Program-made: the position numbers and the translations under genes
NCBI GenBank assembly: GCA_020205615.1
Contig: CM035170.1
Span: forward strand, 44,579,807 to 44,643,806
Direction: 5' to 3'
DNA: 64,000 nucleotides
Source of the DNA: Panax quinquefolius
Taxonomy: Eukaryota > Streptophyta > Magnoliopsida > Apiales > Araliaceae
Notes under the pieces: model-generated
Database searches by the model: none
Told to the model about the DNA's origin: nothing
Seen by the model: the letters and a program-made list of their open reading frames with translations, nothing else
Shown here: positions 1-10,860 of the stretch, piece after piece
Position numbering within the stretch: position 1 is the first letter of the stretch
Layout of the letters: the number at the start of each line of letters is the position of its first letter

Positions 1-564
1 AACACTATGCATAATAAAATATAATATATTCTATTTATAGAATAACTTTAATAAAGTATTACGCTTTATATAAAGATGTTTCGCTTTTATTACGTTAATA
101 ATACTGAATAAAACAAAACGTCATTATCGCTATAATAATTCATATTATTAATCGACAATAATGGAATCAAACCGAGTGACTTCTCACATAAGCATCAATA
201 ATCAATACCGTAATGTCTTATGCTATGCAACCACACTTATTATCGTATTTCTTTTACTACCGAAAGTAGTTCAACAAGAACTACCAGTAAAACTTCCGCC
301 GTTATTTCAATAAAATATTTTTGTCGCTTTTCTCAATTCGACAATAATTACATTTATAGGGTCCACCAATGATTGAGTAGTTATGCGAATATTCCTTGCT
401 AAATCGAATATTCCCTACCAATCGAATATAATATAACCACTTGATACTTTGCAAAATTTATAAATACTACCCACAACTATAATATTATCTCAAATTCACA
501 CTATAATATTAAAAATTATTTCGACAAAATTTAAATCTTTATTGATAAAATCTGGGGTCTCACA
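1..564 (-). mobile_element. Tekay-like Ty3/gypsy LTR, partial
   Basis: This is the end piece of a long terminal repeat that continues beyond the window start. It matches 6,723-7,607 over its length (shared AT-rich blocks, then a common end GGGGTCTYACA). In that family the + strand end is the 5' end of a minus-sense LTR (TGTRAGACCCC on the minus strand). At 565 the sequence switches abruptly to a reading frame that also occurs uninterrupted at 35,931. The LTR therefore sits inside an Athila env-position ORF and its right boundary is exact. No coding potential is seen. Confidence 0.75.
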
Positions 565-1170
565 TGGTATGCATTCCTTTTTGCCCATTTAATGCCCACA
601 CACCACCAAAATGATGTAACTAATGAAAGGGCTCGGCTATTATATGGGATTGTTCACCACCATTACCATGTGAATAACTCCATTGCATTCTTCAATGTCG
701 ATGTGGGTGAGTGTATTAAAGAGTCCATTGATCGGTTGCTACGAAGGAGTATTATGGGAGGTCTGCTACATGGTTTCTTAATCACTGATTTATACCGTAA
801 AGCTTGGGTGTAGTGGCATCCTTCTGAGCTTGTCTAACAACTGATGGCTATAATCGATAATGCTATATTTGAGAGGTACAAGGCATGGGAAGGGGCAAAA
901 TCACATCCACGTAGAGAAGGCTATATTATGATTTGCCAACCCTCACCCCCAGTTGGAGCGGAACCAATGCAAGAGCAACCACCACAGGGCTCAAGGAATC
1001 AATTTTTGTGGTTGGCCCAATGCCAAGACTTAATGCATCAGAATAATACAAATGCATTCAACACGTTTGCTGATGCATTTTCCCGTTGTAATCCTAATGC
1101 ACATCCAGTGGTCATGCTTGTTCCTCCTATCCTTCCAACATATCCTCCTTTGGACGACGACGAGCAGTAA
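565..1170 (+). pseudogene. Athila-type env-position ORF, 3' part, broken
   Basis: The translation matches the C-terminal half of the ORF at 35,426-36,532. Shared stretches include HQNDVT, NVDVGxCI.ESIDRLLR, MGGLLHGFLITDL and QFLWLAQxQDLMHQ. Relative to that copy, a 1-nt insertion near 630 and a 1-nt deletion near 675 put the first segment partly out of frame, and a stop follows at about 813. The N-terminal half is missing because the LTR ending at 564 interrupts it. Such ORFs lie between pol and the 3' LTR in Athila elements. Their function is unknown and 'env-like' describes position only. No signal peptide or membrane helix is visible. Confidence 0.75.
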
Positions 1171-2797
1171 CTCATTTTTAGGGAAGTCCTCATACTTTTA
1201 TTTGATTTATTTTGTCGTAATGAGGACATTACTTCATTTAAGTGTGGGGGGATTATGTTTTCTGCCTGGTTAATTTATGAAAGTTTTAATAATCATGTTA
1301 GTTAGTTTGTTTAGTTTTTATAAATTGTTCGTGTTCATGGCATTTAGTTTAATATATTTATCTGGGAAAAAAAATTAATTAAAAATAAAATTTGCATACA
1401 GTTTAAAGTGCATGAATCCAGTTATTAGATAGTAACAGTTATTCTTAGCTAATGACGAGGTTGGAATTATGTAGACAATGACAATGCCACATATTAGAAC
1501 TTTGATGTAATTTTTGTCATGATTTGAATCTTATGCTTGTTTGAAACTGGTATAATAAGGTTAGCACATTAATAACACTTATGCAGACTGGTTGATTCAA
1601 ATTTATTCATAAGAGATATCTAAATGATAATGCTAGTTTAAATCAAAGAATGACCAGGATGGGTGTTGTTGGGGGATATAATTTCCTTATGTAATATGCT
1701 TATATTAGGAGTGTGTCAAGGAGATTATTTCATGCATTTGGGAGTCTTTGACTAAAGAGTTGTTTGGTTTGATTAGGAGTTGGATTTCTATTAGAATTCC
1801 TATGTGATGAGTTGGAGATGGATTAGAATTAGTGTGGAGCTGAAGTGAGGCAATTTATGCTAAGTGTGGGGAAAACATTGGCTATTCTAACACACTTTGA
1901 GAACGAGATTTGGAAGGCAAGAGCTTGGAGGAACGAAGAAAAAAAGTAATTTCACGAAGATTGCAGATTTGAAGGGTGAGAAGGGTGGTGTATTTCTATT
2001 CTTCTTTATTTAATTTCAATTTGTGTAATCGGGATGATGTTTTCTTTTATTTATTTAGTATTTAATTCATTAGTTATGAACTAAATTACTTATTAGGCTT
2101 AAAACGGATCTTTAAGTGGAACGATGATTATGTAATCTTTGATTTTTAGTTTAATAAGCTATTATTCAATTTATCTATATTAATTTGAGCTTGAATTTAT
2201 GAATTGCCTGATCAACAATTTTATGTGAACTTCTATGAATTCGAAGATGAAATATGAATCTAGACTTAATTAATATATCATGTGTTCTTGAATTTTGTGA
2301 ATGAACAGAATCTTGATGAATGTTGGGGTAGAGATATGCTTGACATCGCATGTAATCATATAAAGAACTTGAAATTAACCCTTCTTTAATTGTAATTCAC
2401 ATAGAGATATAGTGAGTTAATTGATTAAGGTGTTTAACTTTGTTCTATCTAAATTGTGGATTTAAGTTAATACGATATTAGTACATCGAGAGGTGGCTAG
2501 TGCTACATACGTGTTCTTGATTAATAAACTGGGATATTGAATTAAACTGGAATAAGGTGTAATAACCAGAGTGATGCTTAGAGTGAAGTTGTAAGCTTAA
2601 TTCTCCAATATTTGTTTGAAAATTCAATTTTTAGGGTTTGTTGGTTTTTCTTTGATTTTAATATCTTTAATACTTTTAATTATAAACTTGAAATTGGTGA
2701 GTTTAATAAAATTTGGATTAATAGGAAATTGGTAATTGTGATAAGTAGTGTCTTGCTAGTCTCTGTGGAAACGATACTCTGACTCTCACATTAGCGG
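1171..2797 (+). mobile_element. Athila 3' untranslated region and partial 3' LTR
   Basis: This stretch is collinear with 36,533-39,040 at high similarity, including the block from about 1,660 (TATGTAATATGYTTATA) to the LTR tail near 2,750. About 1 kb present in the other copy, covering the polypurine tract and the LTR start, is missing here near 1,650. The copy therefore has an internal deletion joining 3' UTR to mid-LTR. It ends near 2,797, where unrelated sequence begins. No gene is seen. Confidence 0.7.
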
Positions 2798-2805
2798 GCA
2801 TGGGC

Positions 2806-3568
2806 TCACTCAACAGCCCACTCATAGCAAGTCCTACCCTTGAGTGCCTCAGCCGGAACTTCTAACAAGGATCTGACGGCAGTCAGGGTAATGTTCGTCG
2901 TACATGGCACTGGCGCCCATCCAAACTCCATACCGATGATAAACCGCCAATCCATCGGCGTCATCATCACCTCACAATCTAATAAATGGAGAGAATGAGT
3001 CTGGTGAAACCAGTGCTCAGACAATGCCCTGAGGTAACCCCAGGGACAACGACGTGGAAGAATGGAAAAGAATGCCCCAAAGCCCCAACCATGCACAATA
3101 CCTCGGTAATCTGGATGTAGAGCCTGATACAGGGAGTGTATGCTGAACCAGTTCCCTCGAGGCTATATAAATCCGGGAACCTACATCACATGCAAATCAA
3201 TGTCAAAATCCTTGCTCCTCCTCGATAGAAAAAGGAATATCAAACCCAGCTTTTACCTCATTTGCATGCAAGTAAACTGAGGGGTGGCGACTTAAATCAC
3301 CCAGAAGATCTAGAATAGCAACCTGAATGCCTTGAAAATCCCTACGGGGAACATTAACAGCAGGAGCTGAAGCTACTACCGGTACATCCTCCTCCTCGTC
3401 CTCGACATCCGGTACATCAACCCGGATAGAACGTATCACCGCCTCCGCCAGATGACGAGGCTGTCTAACTGAACGGGGTTGAGTCACTTCAAAAGCCCTC
3501 CTCCACACACCTGAAGTTGTCCTGCGGGAACTACTTGGCTGATCCGGATCCATAATATCTGGACACAA
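2806..3568 (-). pseudogene. Plant mobile domain (PMD)-like protein fragment
   Basis: On the minus strand the downstream segment (3,096 to 2,806) reads GWGFGAFF, LRALSEHWFHQTHSLHL, EVMMTPMDW and APVPC. This follows the order of the plant mobile domain: a GFG block, then W...THTFHL, then the E-T-x-x-D block and a PV motif. That domain occurs in MAIN/MAIL-type host proteins and in transposable elements. The upstream segment (3,568 to 3,203) is an acidic, Ser/Arg-rich leader in another frame. The two are joined through a stretch with two stops. The retroelement setting argues for an element-carried copy rather than a host gene. The parent element is not identified; a Tat-like Ty3 element is possible. 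Assignment rests on motif order only. Confidence 0.5.
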
Positions 3569-4839
3569 ATCTCCAACTCACCTCAGAAAGGGTGTGTTAA
3601 TGTTTAACCTGGAGCATTTTTATGCATTTTTATGACTATATGCATACATGCATTATTTTAATATACGCCTACAGTAGAGTTAAAAATGCATGTCTACCCA
3701 ATGCCTAGACTTTTGGAATTTTTTTACCAGAGTCTCCTTTATAAATAGGACTATCCACATACACATACGCATGACTAGGTGGCCATTCAGTAGCACACCT
3801 ACCCACAGTCATACACATCCTATAATGCATGAAAATATTAAAGTCACAATCCATGACGGTAGATTAAATACCAAGATTGCTATGCTTTACTACCATTGCT
3901 CATTTATCCTCAAATAGGATAAGAAATAGCAGGAAAATGTACAAATTTGATTGTCTAAAAAGTCAAATTTTTTCACATCATTATGTTCAATATGGTTTAA
4001 TACTAACTATTACTATGTTGAATATTTTTTATCAAGACATATGAGCATGTATATTCACTACTATGTGTTTAGACGCATTTCATATAAAAAGTCATTTTCC
4101 AACGGATAGAAACTGGAAAAGAAGACATGCATACGTTACCAGGACATTGTAGAACACTTGTACGGTGATAGAATTTGCAAAAAGGCGCCCAAACTCAGCA
4201 GATCTGAAGAAGAGCTCTCGGATTTCCTGTGCTGCACAACTTGAAAGTGACTTATGAAAGCCACAACTGCCTTAAAGGCAACCCACGGTTGGCCGCAGGT
4301 GTACCCGTGGCTCCCTTGGGTGGGGCCCACCCCTCCGGCTCGGTCCAGTTCGAGTTATAAAGGAGTTCTCACAAGTTGAAAAGGCCAAATCAGGAAAAAA
4401 AGATGCTACGCGATTGAGTAAATTAGCTTGAAATTATGGTTTTCAGAGACCAAACTGTGGGTCTACGTGGCACTCATTGGTATTTGCTCGGACACAGGTT
4501 TACTATACCAATGATCACAACTATTGCAAACTACATTCGATAATACCTCACAAAGGTCCGATGCCGTCAGTTTGGGGTCACAACTCCAAAGCACTTCTCC
4601 CCAGCGGGAAGTTTTATATAATTTAGTTGTTGATGCACATGTCAATGAAGGTCAATCAACCTTGACAACACTCAGCCGATGGCAAGTAGACCCATAAAAG
4701 CATCAGAAACCATCTGATGATTTCAGTCGTTGATGCACATGTCAATAAAGGTCAAACATCCTTTATATTATCCCCAGCGGGGATTTCAGCTGTTGATGTA
4801 CATTTCAACGAGGGTCATGCCACCTTGACAAACACAAAT
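3569..4839. other. Unassigned retroelement-derived DNA with promoter-like GC-rich block
   Basis: No ORF is supported. At about 4,285-4,365 lies GGCCGCAGGTGTACCCGTGGCTCCC followed by TTATAAAGG, closely matching 9,099-9,142, so both may be LTR promoter regions of one family. From 4,600 to 4,835 a module containing GTTGATGYACATKTCAAYGARGGTCA appears three times (about 4,629, 4,730 and 4,792) with a CCCCAGCGGG motif at about 4,600 and 4,770. The solo LTR at 4,840 interrupts this DNA, which probably resumes at 7,608. Confidence 0.4.
4629..4832 (+). repeat. Degenerate short repeat, three copies
   Basis: Three imperfect copies of a roughly 40-bp module (TTGATGCACATGTCAATGAA, then GGTCA and a CCTTGACAA tail) start near 4,629, 4,730 and 4,792. 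The uneven spacing of about 101 and 62 bp suggests partial units. No coding or RNA-gene character is seen. Confidence 0.5.
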
Positions 4840-7607
4840 TGTGACACCCCCAAAATAGGTATACATCACCCATCTTGAGTCTCCAAATACATGGTACATA
4901 ATTCAAATACAAACTTAATTATACAACATGAGCTGTGAGTTTTAATACAAATATTGTCTTCTACACAGTATTCAAACTCAAAATACGAAAAAACATAATC
5001 TGAGAGTTTTAACACGAATATTGTCATCTAGACAATATCCACACTCAAATTCAATCTTATTACATTTATAATCACACTATTTCATAGAATAGTGAGGACT
5101 ATTAATGCTATCATCTGGACCGTCACTCCGTTCCCCGACTAGTCCCTGCTACGTTCTCATTTCCTGAAGAGAACAATGAAAGCAAAAAGGGTGAGCTCAA
5201 CTAGCCCAGTAAGAAATATTATGACTAAGATAATGCAGAATAAATTATCGTTAGCCTTTAACAGTATTAAACCGATACAATATAACAACCATCAAGTTTA
5301 ACTGCAGCGGAACAAGCAATCCATTAGAAGAGTCAAGTACATAATAAAATCTACTATCTTCTATAATTTAAAAGGTTTTTCATCACTTTTATCAGTGAGA
5401 CTCAGCTTAATAAATAATCCACATCATCAAATCATCTCTGCACTACAGGCCAAGGATATTCTTTAGTATCACGACCACGAAATATTCATGCACTACGGGC
5501 CAAAGATAATCATGTTTTCATCAACGGTCCGGATCATGCCATAAAACAATTCATCTTTGCACCCTTGGCCGAAGAGAATCCAAAGCCATAATCATACCAA
5601 AAACAGTCCATCAATGCAATACGGGCCAATGAGGACTTTTTTCACATCATTTGTAACATTACGGTCATGATTATACCGAATAATCCATGGTCATAATCAT
5701 ACCAAGTCCATCTATGCACTACATGCCACAGATGACTTTCAACATAATATAAACATGAGGATGATGACAATAACATAATAATTCAATAAAACTAGTTCAA
5801 GAATTAATTTATCCAGGAACCAATAACGTCCAAATTGTCAACATGATACTGCTTTGTGGAGTAAAAATTCAAGAATGCTCAGAAGAATATTTCCATGAAA
5901 AGATACTGGATGAAGCGCAAATATCAAGGATATTCCACTAATTTCATGGACTATAGAAGTCAAAACTTTAACCAACTGAGTATAATAAAGAATGGAATAA
6001 CAAAAGAAATCACCAGGCATGCATGAGACCGCATGGACATATTTATTCCAACAGATTAATAAATAACGGAATTCGGTCATGCGTAACGCACGACACAAGA
6101 TATTCCAACAGAATAATAAATAATGGAACTAGGTCATGTAAACGCATACGCAGGATGTTCCAATGTAATTATAAATAATGTAACCAATTCATGCGTAATG
6201 CACAGATAGGATGTTCCAATGTAATAATAAAAAATGGAATAATGTAAAGAATTTCACCATGTATGCGGTGCTTGCATGTATGCAAGTTATTTAAACATAA
6301 TGATAAAGAATGGAATAATGAAGAATTTCACCAAGTATAGGGTAGCTTTGTGTATACGAGTTATTCCAATGAATAATAAAGAATGGAATAATGTAAGTTC
6401 TCTTCATGAATACGAAAAAAATAATACCCCTTACGAGTACAACACATAATATCTCTTACCTTATAAAGAAGAGTACTTCACCAGTAGTATGGGGATATAC
6501 TTGAAGAAAACTTGCACTACGCTCAAAGCTTTCTTAAACTCTAAAGAAATACGCTCAAGATTATAGAAGAAGAATTCTCTCTCTAGAGTTTTAGTGAATT
6601 TGTAAGAAATAATGAAGGAATGAGCTTCTATTTATAGGAGAATGGACTGAATAGTAACTAATTCATGAACGGTCCAGATTGATTTACTTTTAAACGGATG
6701 GTCCATATTGATTTACTATGCAGAACACTATGTAGGCACTATGCAACTTTATGCATAATAAAATATAATATATTCTAATTATTGTCTAATAAAATAAAAA
6801 ACTTTATAAAAGTATTATGTTTTATATAAAAAGCTTTTCTGTTTTATTACATTAATAATACTAATAAAACAAAATTTATATATATATATATATATATAAA
6901 CTTCCGTGACTTCATAAAAAGACATCTCAATATATTTACAACATTTATCATTATTATTATAATTCACAATATTAATCGACCAGGTCGTTCCCTGGAAAGA
7001 GGGGGCTTTCCAATAAGGATTTCTCCCTATTGTCGAGAAATTAGGTGACCAAACCTCTCCTTGACAGAATTTCTAGACATCGATAATATTGCAAATAATA
7101 ATATTAATAACTATGTCATCTCAATTATTGATTTAATAATATATAAAATATTGAAAATAATTGAATCAAATAACGTGAGATACTACGCAAAGAATTCTCG
7201 TGAGCAATAATTTAACAAAACCGAGTGACTTCTCACGTAATCATCAATAATCAATACCGTGTACTACTATGCAACCACGCCAGACATTATTTTTTTTAAC
7301 ACCGGGTGTTTCAACAAAGCTAATTCGAAAAACATCCGCCGTTATTTTCATAAAGTATTTTTATCGCTTTTCTTAATCCGAATGATAATTCCGCTTCGGG
7401 GTCCACTAATGATTGTGCCGTTATATGAATATTCCCTATTAAAATGAATATTCCCCGACCAATCGAATATTATATAACAACTTGCGTACTTTTCAAAATT
7501 TATAAATATTACCCACAACTATAACATTATATCAAATTCATTCCATAATATTCAAAAATGATATTTATAGAAAATTCATCTTTATTCATAAAAGTTGGGG
7601 TCTTACA
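4840..7607 (-). mobile_element. Solo LTR of a Tekay-like Ty3/gypsy element
   Basis: The segment begins TGTGACACCCCCAAAATAGG and ends GGGGTCTTACA, i.e. TG...CA termini in the pattern of chromovirus LTRs read on the minus strand. It is 2,768 bp long with no internal coding region. The flanking 5-mers are CAAAT (4,835-4,839) and CAAAG (7,608-7,612), a possible target duplication with one mismatch. A TATA-like CTATAAATAG lies on the minus strand at 6,628-6,637. It shares a GTGAGCTCAACTAGCCCAG block (about 5,190) with related LTRs here. The single LTR without an internal region implies LTR-LTR recombination. Confidence 0.75.
6628..6637 (-). promoter_or_regulatory. TATA box of solo LTR
   Basis: The minus strand reads CTATAAATAG, the usual plant LTR core promoter form, about 970 bp inside the LTR's 5' end (7,607). 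It is followed in that sense by a CT/AG-rich leader typical of LTR transcript starts. Activity is unknown. Confidence 0.5.
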
Positions 7608-8149
7608 CAAAGTATAGGCAGTAACTCCAACAGAACACTGGAAAGACTTGGAGATACAAACTAGGGAAGAACAACCTCATCAGGGAGGACCGATGATGGA
7701 ATATGTTATACAAATCCTCAAAAGGCAAAGTACATCCCTACAGAGTCTCTTGCACAGGAGAGGAACATCTATGGTGGAAAATCTGGACCAAGGATTAAGG
7801 ACTTTGGTGATAACCCCAACGTCAACATCCTTGAAGTTCCTAAGAACTTTGGAGCACACATCCAAGCAGTTCGTCAAGGTTATCTGTGATAAATCCAGTC
7901 CCCATCACAAGTTATGGGAGCAAACAGTCATCACATCTCGTTGGAAAATGTTCCAACAAACAACATGCATCATACATTTGCATCATGTTGTAGTATATTG
8001 CATCATGAATACCTTGTTAAATTTCAAGTGTTTAGTATTCTTTATCCTATCCATGCCATTACACTGCATGAATATGATAAAGAGGGGAATCTGTAGACAC
8101 TCTAAGTTTTGCATTCTTGTTACTAACATTGCAGGAGGGCAAAATTATC
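7608..8149. other. Unassigned retroelement DNA
   Basis: An open frame from 7,648 runs to 8,358 on the plus strand, but its protein has no motif I recognise and its end lies in the minisatellite. I treat it as chance. The stretch probably continues the DNA interrupted by the solo LTR, ahead of a possible Tat-like LTR. Confidence 0.35.
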
Positions 8150-8735
8150 TTCCAGAGATAACCCTGGAAGTCAAATCAGCACATCCCAGAGACAACCCCG
8201 AGATACTCAGTTTTCGATCTTGGAGACAACCCCGAGATATTCAATTTAGTAGCGGAGACAACCCCGGGATACTCAGTTTCAACCTCGGAGACAACCCCGA
8301 GGAATACCGTTCCAGTTCCGGAGACAACCCCGAGCAGTCTTTTCAATCTCAGAGATAACCCTGAGACATTCAGTCCCAGTCCTGGAGATAATCCCGGGAA
8401 TTTCAGGTCCATCTCGGAGACAAACCCGAGACACTCAGTTCCAGTCTTGGAGACAACCCAATGAGATGCAATTCAAACCTCGGAGACAACCCCGAGGCAT
8501 ACAGTTACAGTTCCGAGATAACCCCAAAAATGTTTGTTTTAAATCAATGCAATCAGCTTCAACACTCGACAATAGCCCCGAGGCACTCATTCCCCAAGCC
8601 CGGAGATAACCCTGGGAGGTCAGGCACACCTCAGAGACAACCTTGAGGATGGTCAACACCTGCAGTAGTCCAATCTCAGAGATATCTCTGAGCAACGACT
8701 GCTAAATCATCTCAAACCGGAGATAACCCCGGTGT
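8150..8735 (+). repeat. 33-bp minisatellite (GGAGACAACCCCGAG core)
   Basis: About 16 imperfect units share the core GGAGAYAACCCCGAG. Core positions of the regular part (8,189, 8,223, 8,255, 8,288, 8,321, 8,352, 8,385, 8,417, 8,450, 8,483, 8,515) give a period of 31-34, mode 33. After 8,520 spacing becomes irregular. Cores alternate with a TCAGTTYCAGTC-type spacer. Tandem arrays in the 3' untranslated region are known from Tat/Ogre-lineage elements and may be the origin here. The period is a multiple of three, but unit-length changes break any frame. Confidence 0.85.
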
Positions 8736-9419
8736 GGGGAAGAATCGTCATTTTTCCATCTCGATCCCACATTGTGCCATCTCAATAACATTCAAACATA
8801 CATTCTATACAGACATGTCTTACAAGAACCAAAGAGCTCCAATCCTGAGTGACTACTACACAAGACATCATACCGGATATAATTTGAAGTCTGAAGACCA
8901 AGGGCATGGTCCCATCTTCCTGACTTCGTACAACCTCTTATCCTATGTCATTGTGTAGCTCTCGACAACAACATGCCGAAAAAGGTCTTATACACCTCGA
9001 TCGGATGCCCGGATTGAAGTTATGAAAGTTTGAGCAGACATCGCGTTACACACGTGCACGTACTTCGAGATGACATAACCCGCGAAGCCTGGGGCACCCC
9101 GGGCAGCCGCAGGTACACCTGTGGCTCCCCTTTATAAATAAAGGACTTGGGGCAGCCATTTTGCAAGAGAAAAGGCGAGGAAGCCTGTCCAATTTTCTTT
9201 GTACACACTATAAACTTAGTGCTTTTTCATTTTAAACACTTGTGAGATTCTATATTGCTATATTTTTACCGGTGGGAGCCGAGTGTTCATCCATTTAAAG
9301 CTATTGAATTCTTCTTTGGCAGTCCACAATAAGCCTTCTTACACTTTCTAAAGCCTTTCTCCACTATTGTGCATACATAGTTCTTCACGATGATAGTCGT
9401 TATTGTGTATATGCGGGAC
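8736..9419 (+). mobile_element. Possible LTR start with TATA box, unclassified Ty3-like
   Basis: The minisatellite ends in CCCCGGTGTGGGGAAG, which could be a purine tract followed by an LTR start (TGTGGGGAAG). The following 400 bp lead to GCAGCCGCAGGTACACCTGTGG and TTTATAAATAAAGG at 9,131-9,144, a promoter-like arrangement that also occurs near 4,290-4,360. No second LTR or internal domain could be paired with it, so the boundary and class are uncertain. Confidence 0.35.
9133..9140 (+). promoter_or_regulatory. TATA-like box
   Basis: TATAAATA lies just after the GC-rich GGCTCCCC block and before a G/A-rich leader. This spacing suits an LTR core promoter. The similar block near 4,350 has TTATAAAGG at the equivalent place. 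Confidence 0.4.
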
Positions 9420-9743
9420 TTTCATACATGGGCTTTTATTTCTTTATATATATATATTTATTTATATTATATATATATACTAACATTATCGAGTTATGCC
9501 TCGATTGAGCCTGTATTTTATATTTGGAGCGTTTATTGCTTTTATATATATATATATACTTATATATAAACTGTGGTCGAACTTTGTTTGATGAGCCTGT
9601 ATTTACATCTGGAGCATTTACTACTTATATATATATATATATAAATAAATATATATATAAATACTTATATATATATATATATATGTTGTTGTTATCAAAC
9701 TATGTTTGATTGAGGCTGGATTTCACATCCGGTGCGTTTACTG

Positions 9744-9782
<39 letters not shown>

Positions 9783-10094
9783 TCGACCACGGTAATTAAC
9801 GTAACCGGATTATCGATATATGTCCAAAGGCGCTTATCGCTTATATAAATCTATATATTTACATTTCAGTCTGGCCTGGAGTTTACTTCGTGGCTTTTTA
9901 CAGCTTTATTTATATTTTGTCCCGCTTAGAGTTTACTTCGAGGTGGTTGATCATTTTATTGCTTTATTTACATTTCTTAATCCCCCATGGAGGTGCTTTC
10001 GTGGCGGTTGATTGGGTTTTACTGCTTTATTTACATTTTCAATCCCCCATGGAGGTGCTTCATGGTGGTTGATTGCATATATATATATTTATAG

Positions 10095-10137
<43 letters not shown>

Positions 10138-10140
10138 ACA
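9420..10140 (+). repeat. Tandem array with embedded (TA)n runs
   Basis: Units of about 85-120 bp end in a motif like GAGCGTTTATTGCTTTTATA (about 9,526, 9,612, 9,732 and 9,826), each followed by a (TA)n run of differing length. A second set of about 80 bp carries TTTATTTACATTT plus CCCCCATGGAGGTGCTT (about 9,980 and 10,045). Long (TA)n runs lie at 9,746-9,780 and 10,098-10,136. The short Tyr/Ile-rich frame over 9,524-9,709 is microsatellite translation, not a gene. Confidence 0.75.
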
Positions 10141-10860
10141 TATCTGCCTTTCATACAAATTATGTGAGCTATTTAATCATGTGATCACAGATTCAAGATA
10201 TTTGAATCTAGATTCTGGTTCCCGTGATGGACATTTTCAAAGGTACGTGGCTTTATAAATTATTCATGATGTTTGAATTTCCTTAGACGATTCTCATGCT
10301 TGACAATGAGTTCTAGACTTTATTTTCTCGATGATGCTTCGCATCTCGAGAATAAAAGCAATCAAGCCGAACACATAATAAAATGGAAGTATCAAAGGCC
10401 TTAATTACTATTGAGCACAAGGGTTTGAAAAACTTCTTTTTACTAAACATCACTGCTATATCTTGTTAAAACTAAATTTTTATACAGAAATTCAAACCCT
10501 TTATATATAGGTGCAACGAGGCATAACACTACTTCCAAATAATTGCACATTGATCCATACATACACACACATTCATATAATGATTTAATTGAAAAGTGGC
10601 GCCACCACGTAAGCAACATACGAATGTCGGGGGTGCCTAACACCTTCCTCCGTGATAACCAAGTCCCCGGGCCCTAACGAATCTCTTGCTTTCACGAATT
10701 CGCTAAATGTGTGTCACATCATTGGGTCAATGTGCAAATCTTTTCGTCAGTGTTGGTACAACCATTTAAAACCAATGGCGACTTTTATAGTCCAATCATC
10801 GACATATATATGCTCTGGACCTTTTCACAACTTGTTTTTTTCAAACAAATCTCACCTAAC
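10141..10860. other. Unassigned DNA with a primer-site-like motif
   Basis: No gene is supported. At about 10,586 AAGTGGCGCCACCACG could be a primer binding site of TGGCGCC type, closing an LTR that began near 8,734. It is followed by GGGGGTGCCTAACACCTTCC, a motif I associate with Tat-lineage untranslated leaders. Both are weak clues. The right limit, where the Tekay LTR begins, is not sharp. Confidence 0.3.

Noticed and set aside
7648..8358. 236-residue open frame as a gene
   Set aside because: No motif, no conserved copy in the window, and its last third is minisatellite translation.
8150..8735. Regular 33-bp spacing as a CRISPR array
   Set aside because: Repeats are imperfect, the spacer part is also repeated, and the setting is plant nuclear retroelement DNA.
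9524..9709. Tyr/Ile-rich short frame
   Set aside because: It is the translation of (TA)n microsatellite.
10586..10640. Firm Tat/Ogre assignment from TGGCGCC and CCTAACACCTTCC
   Set aside because: Two short motifs are too weak without RT or a second LTR, so only a low-confidence note was kept.
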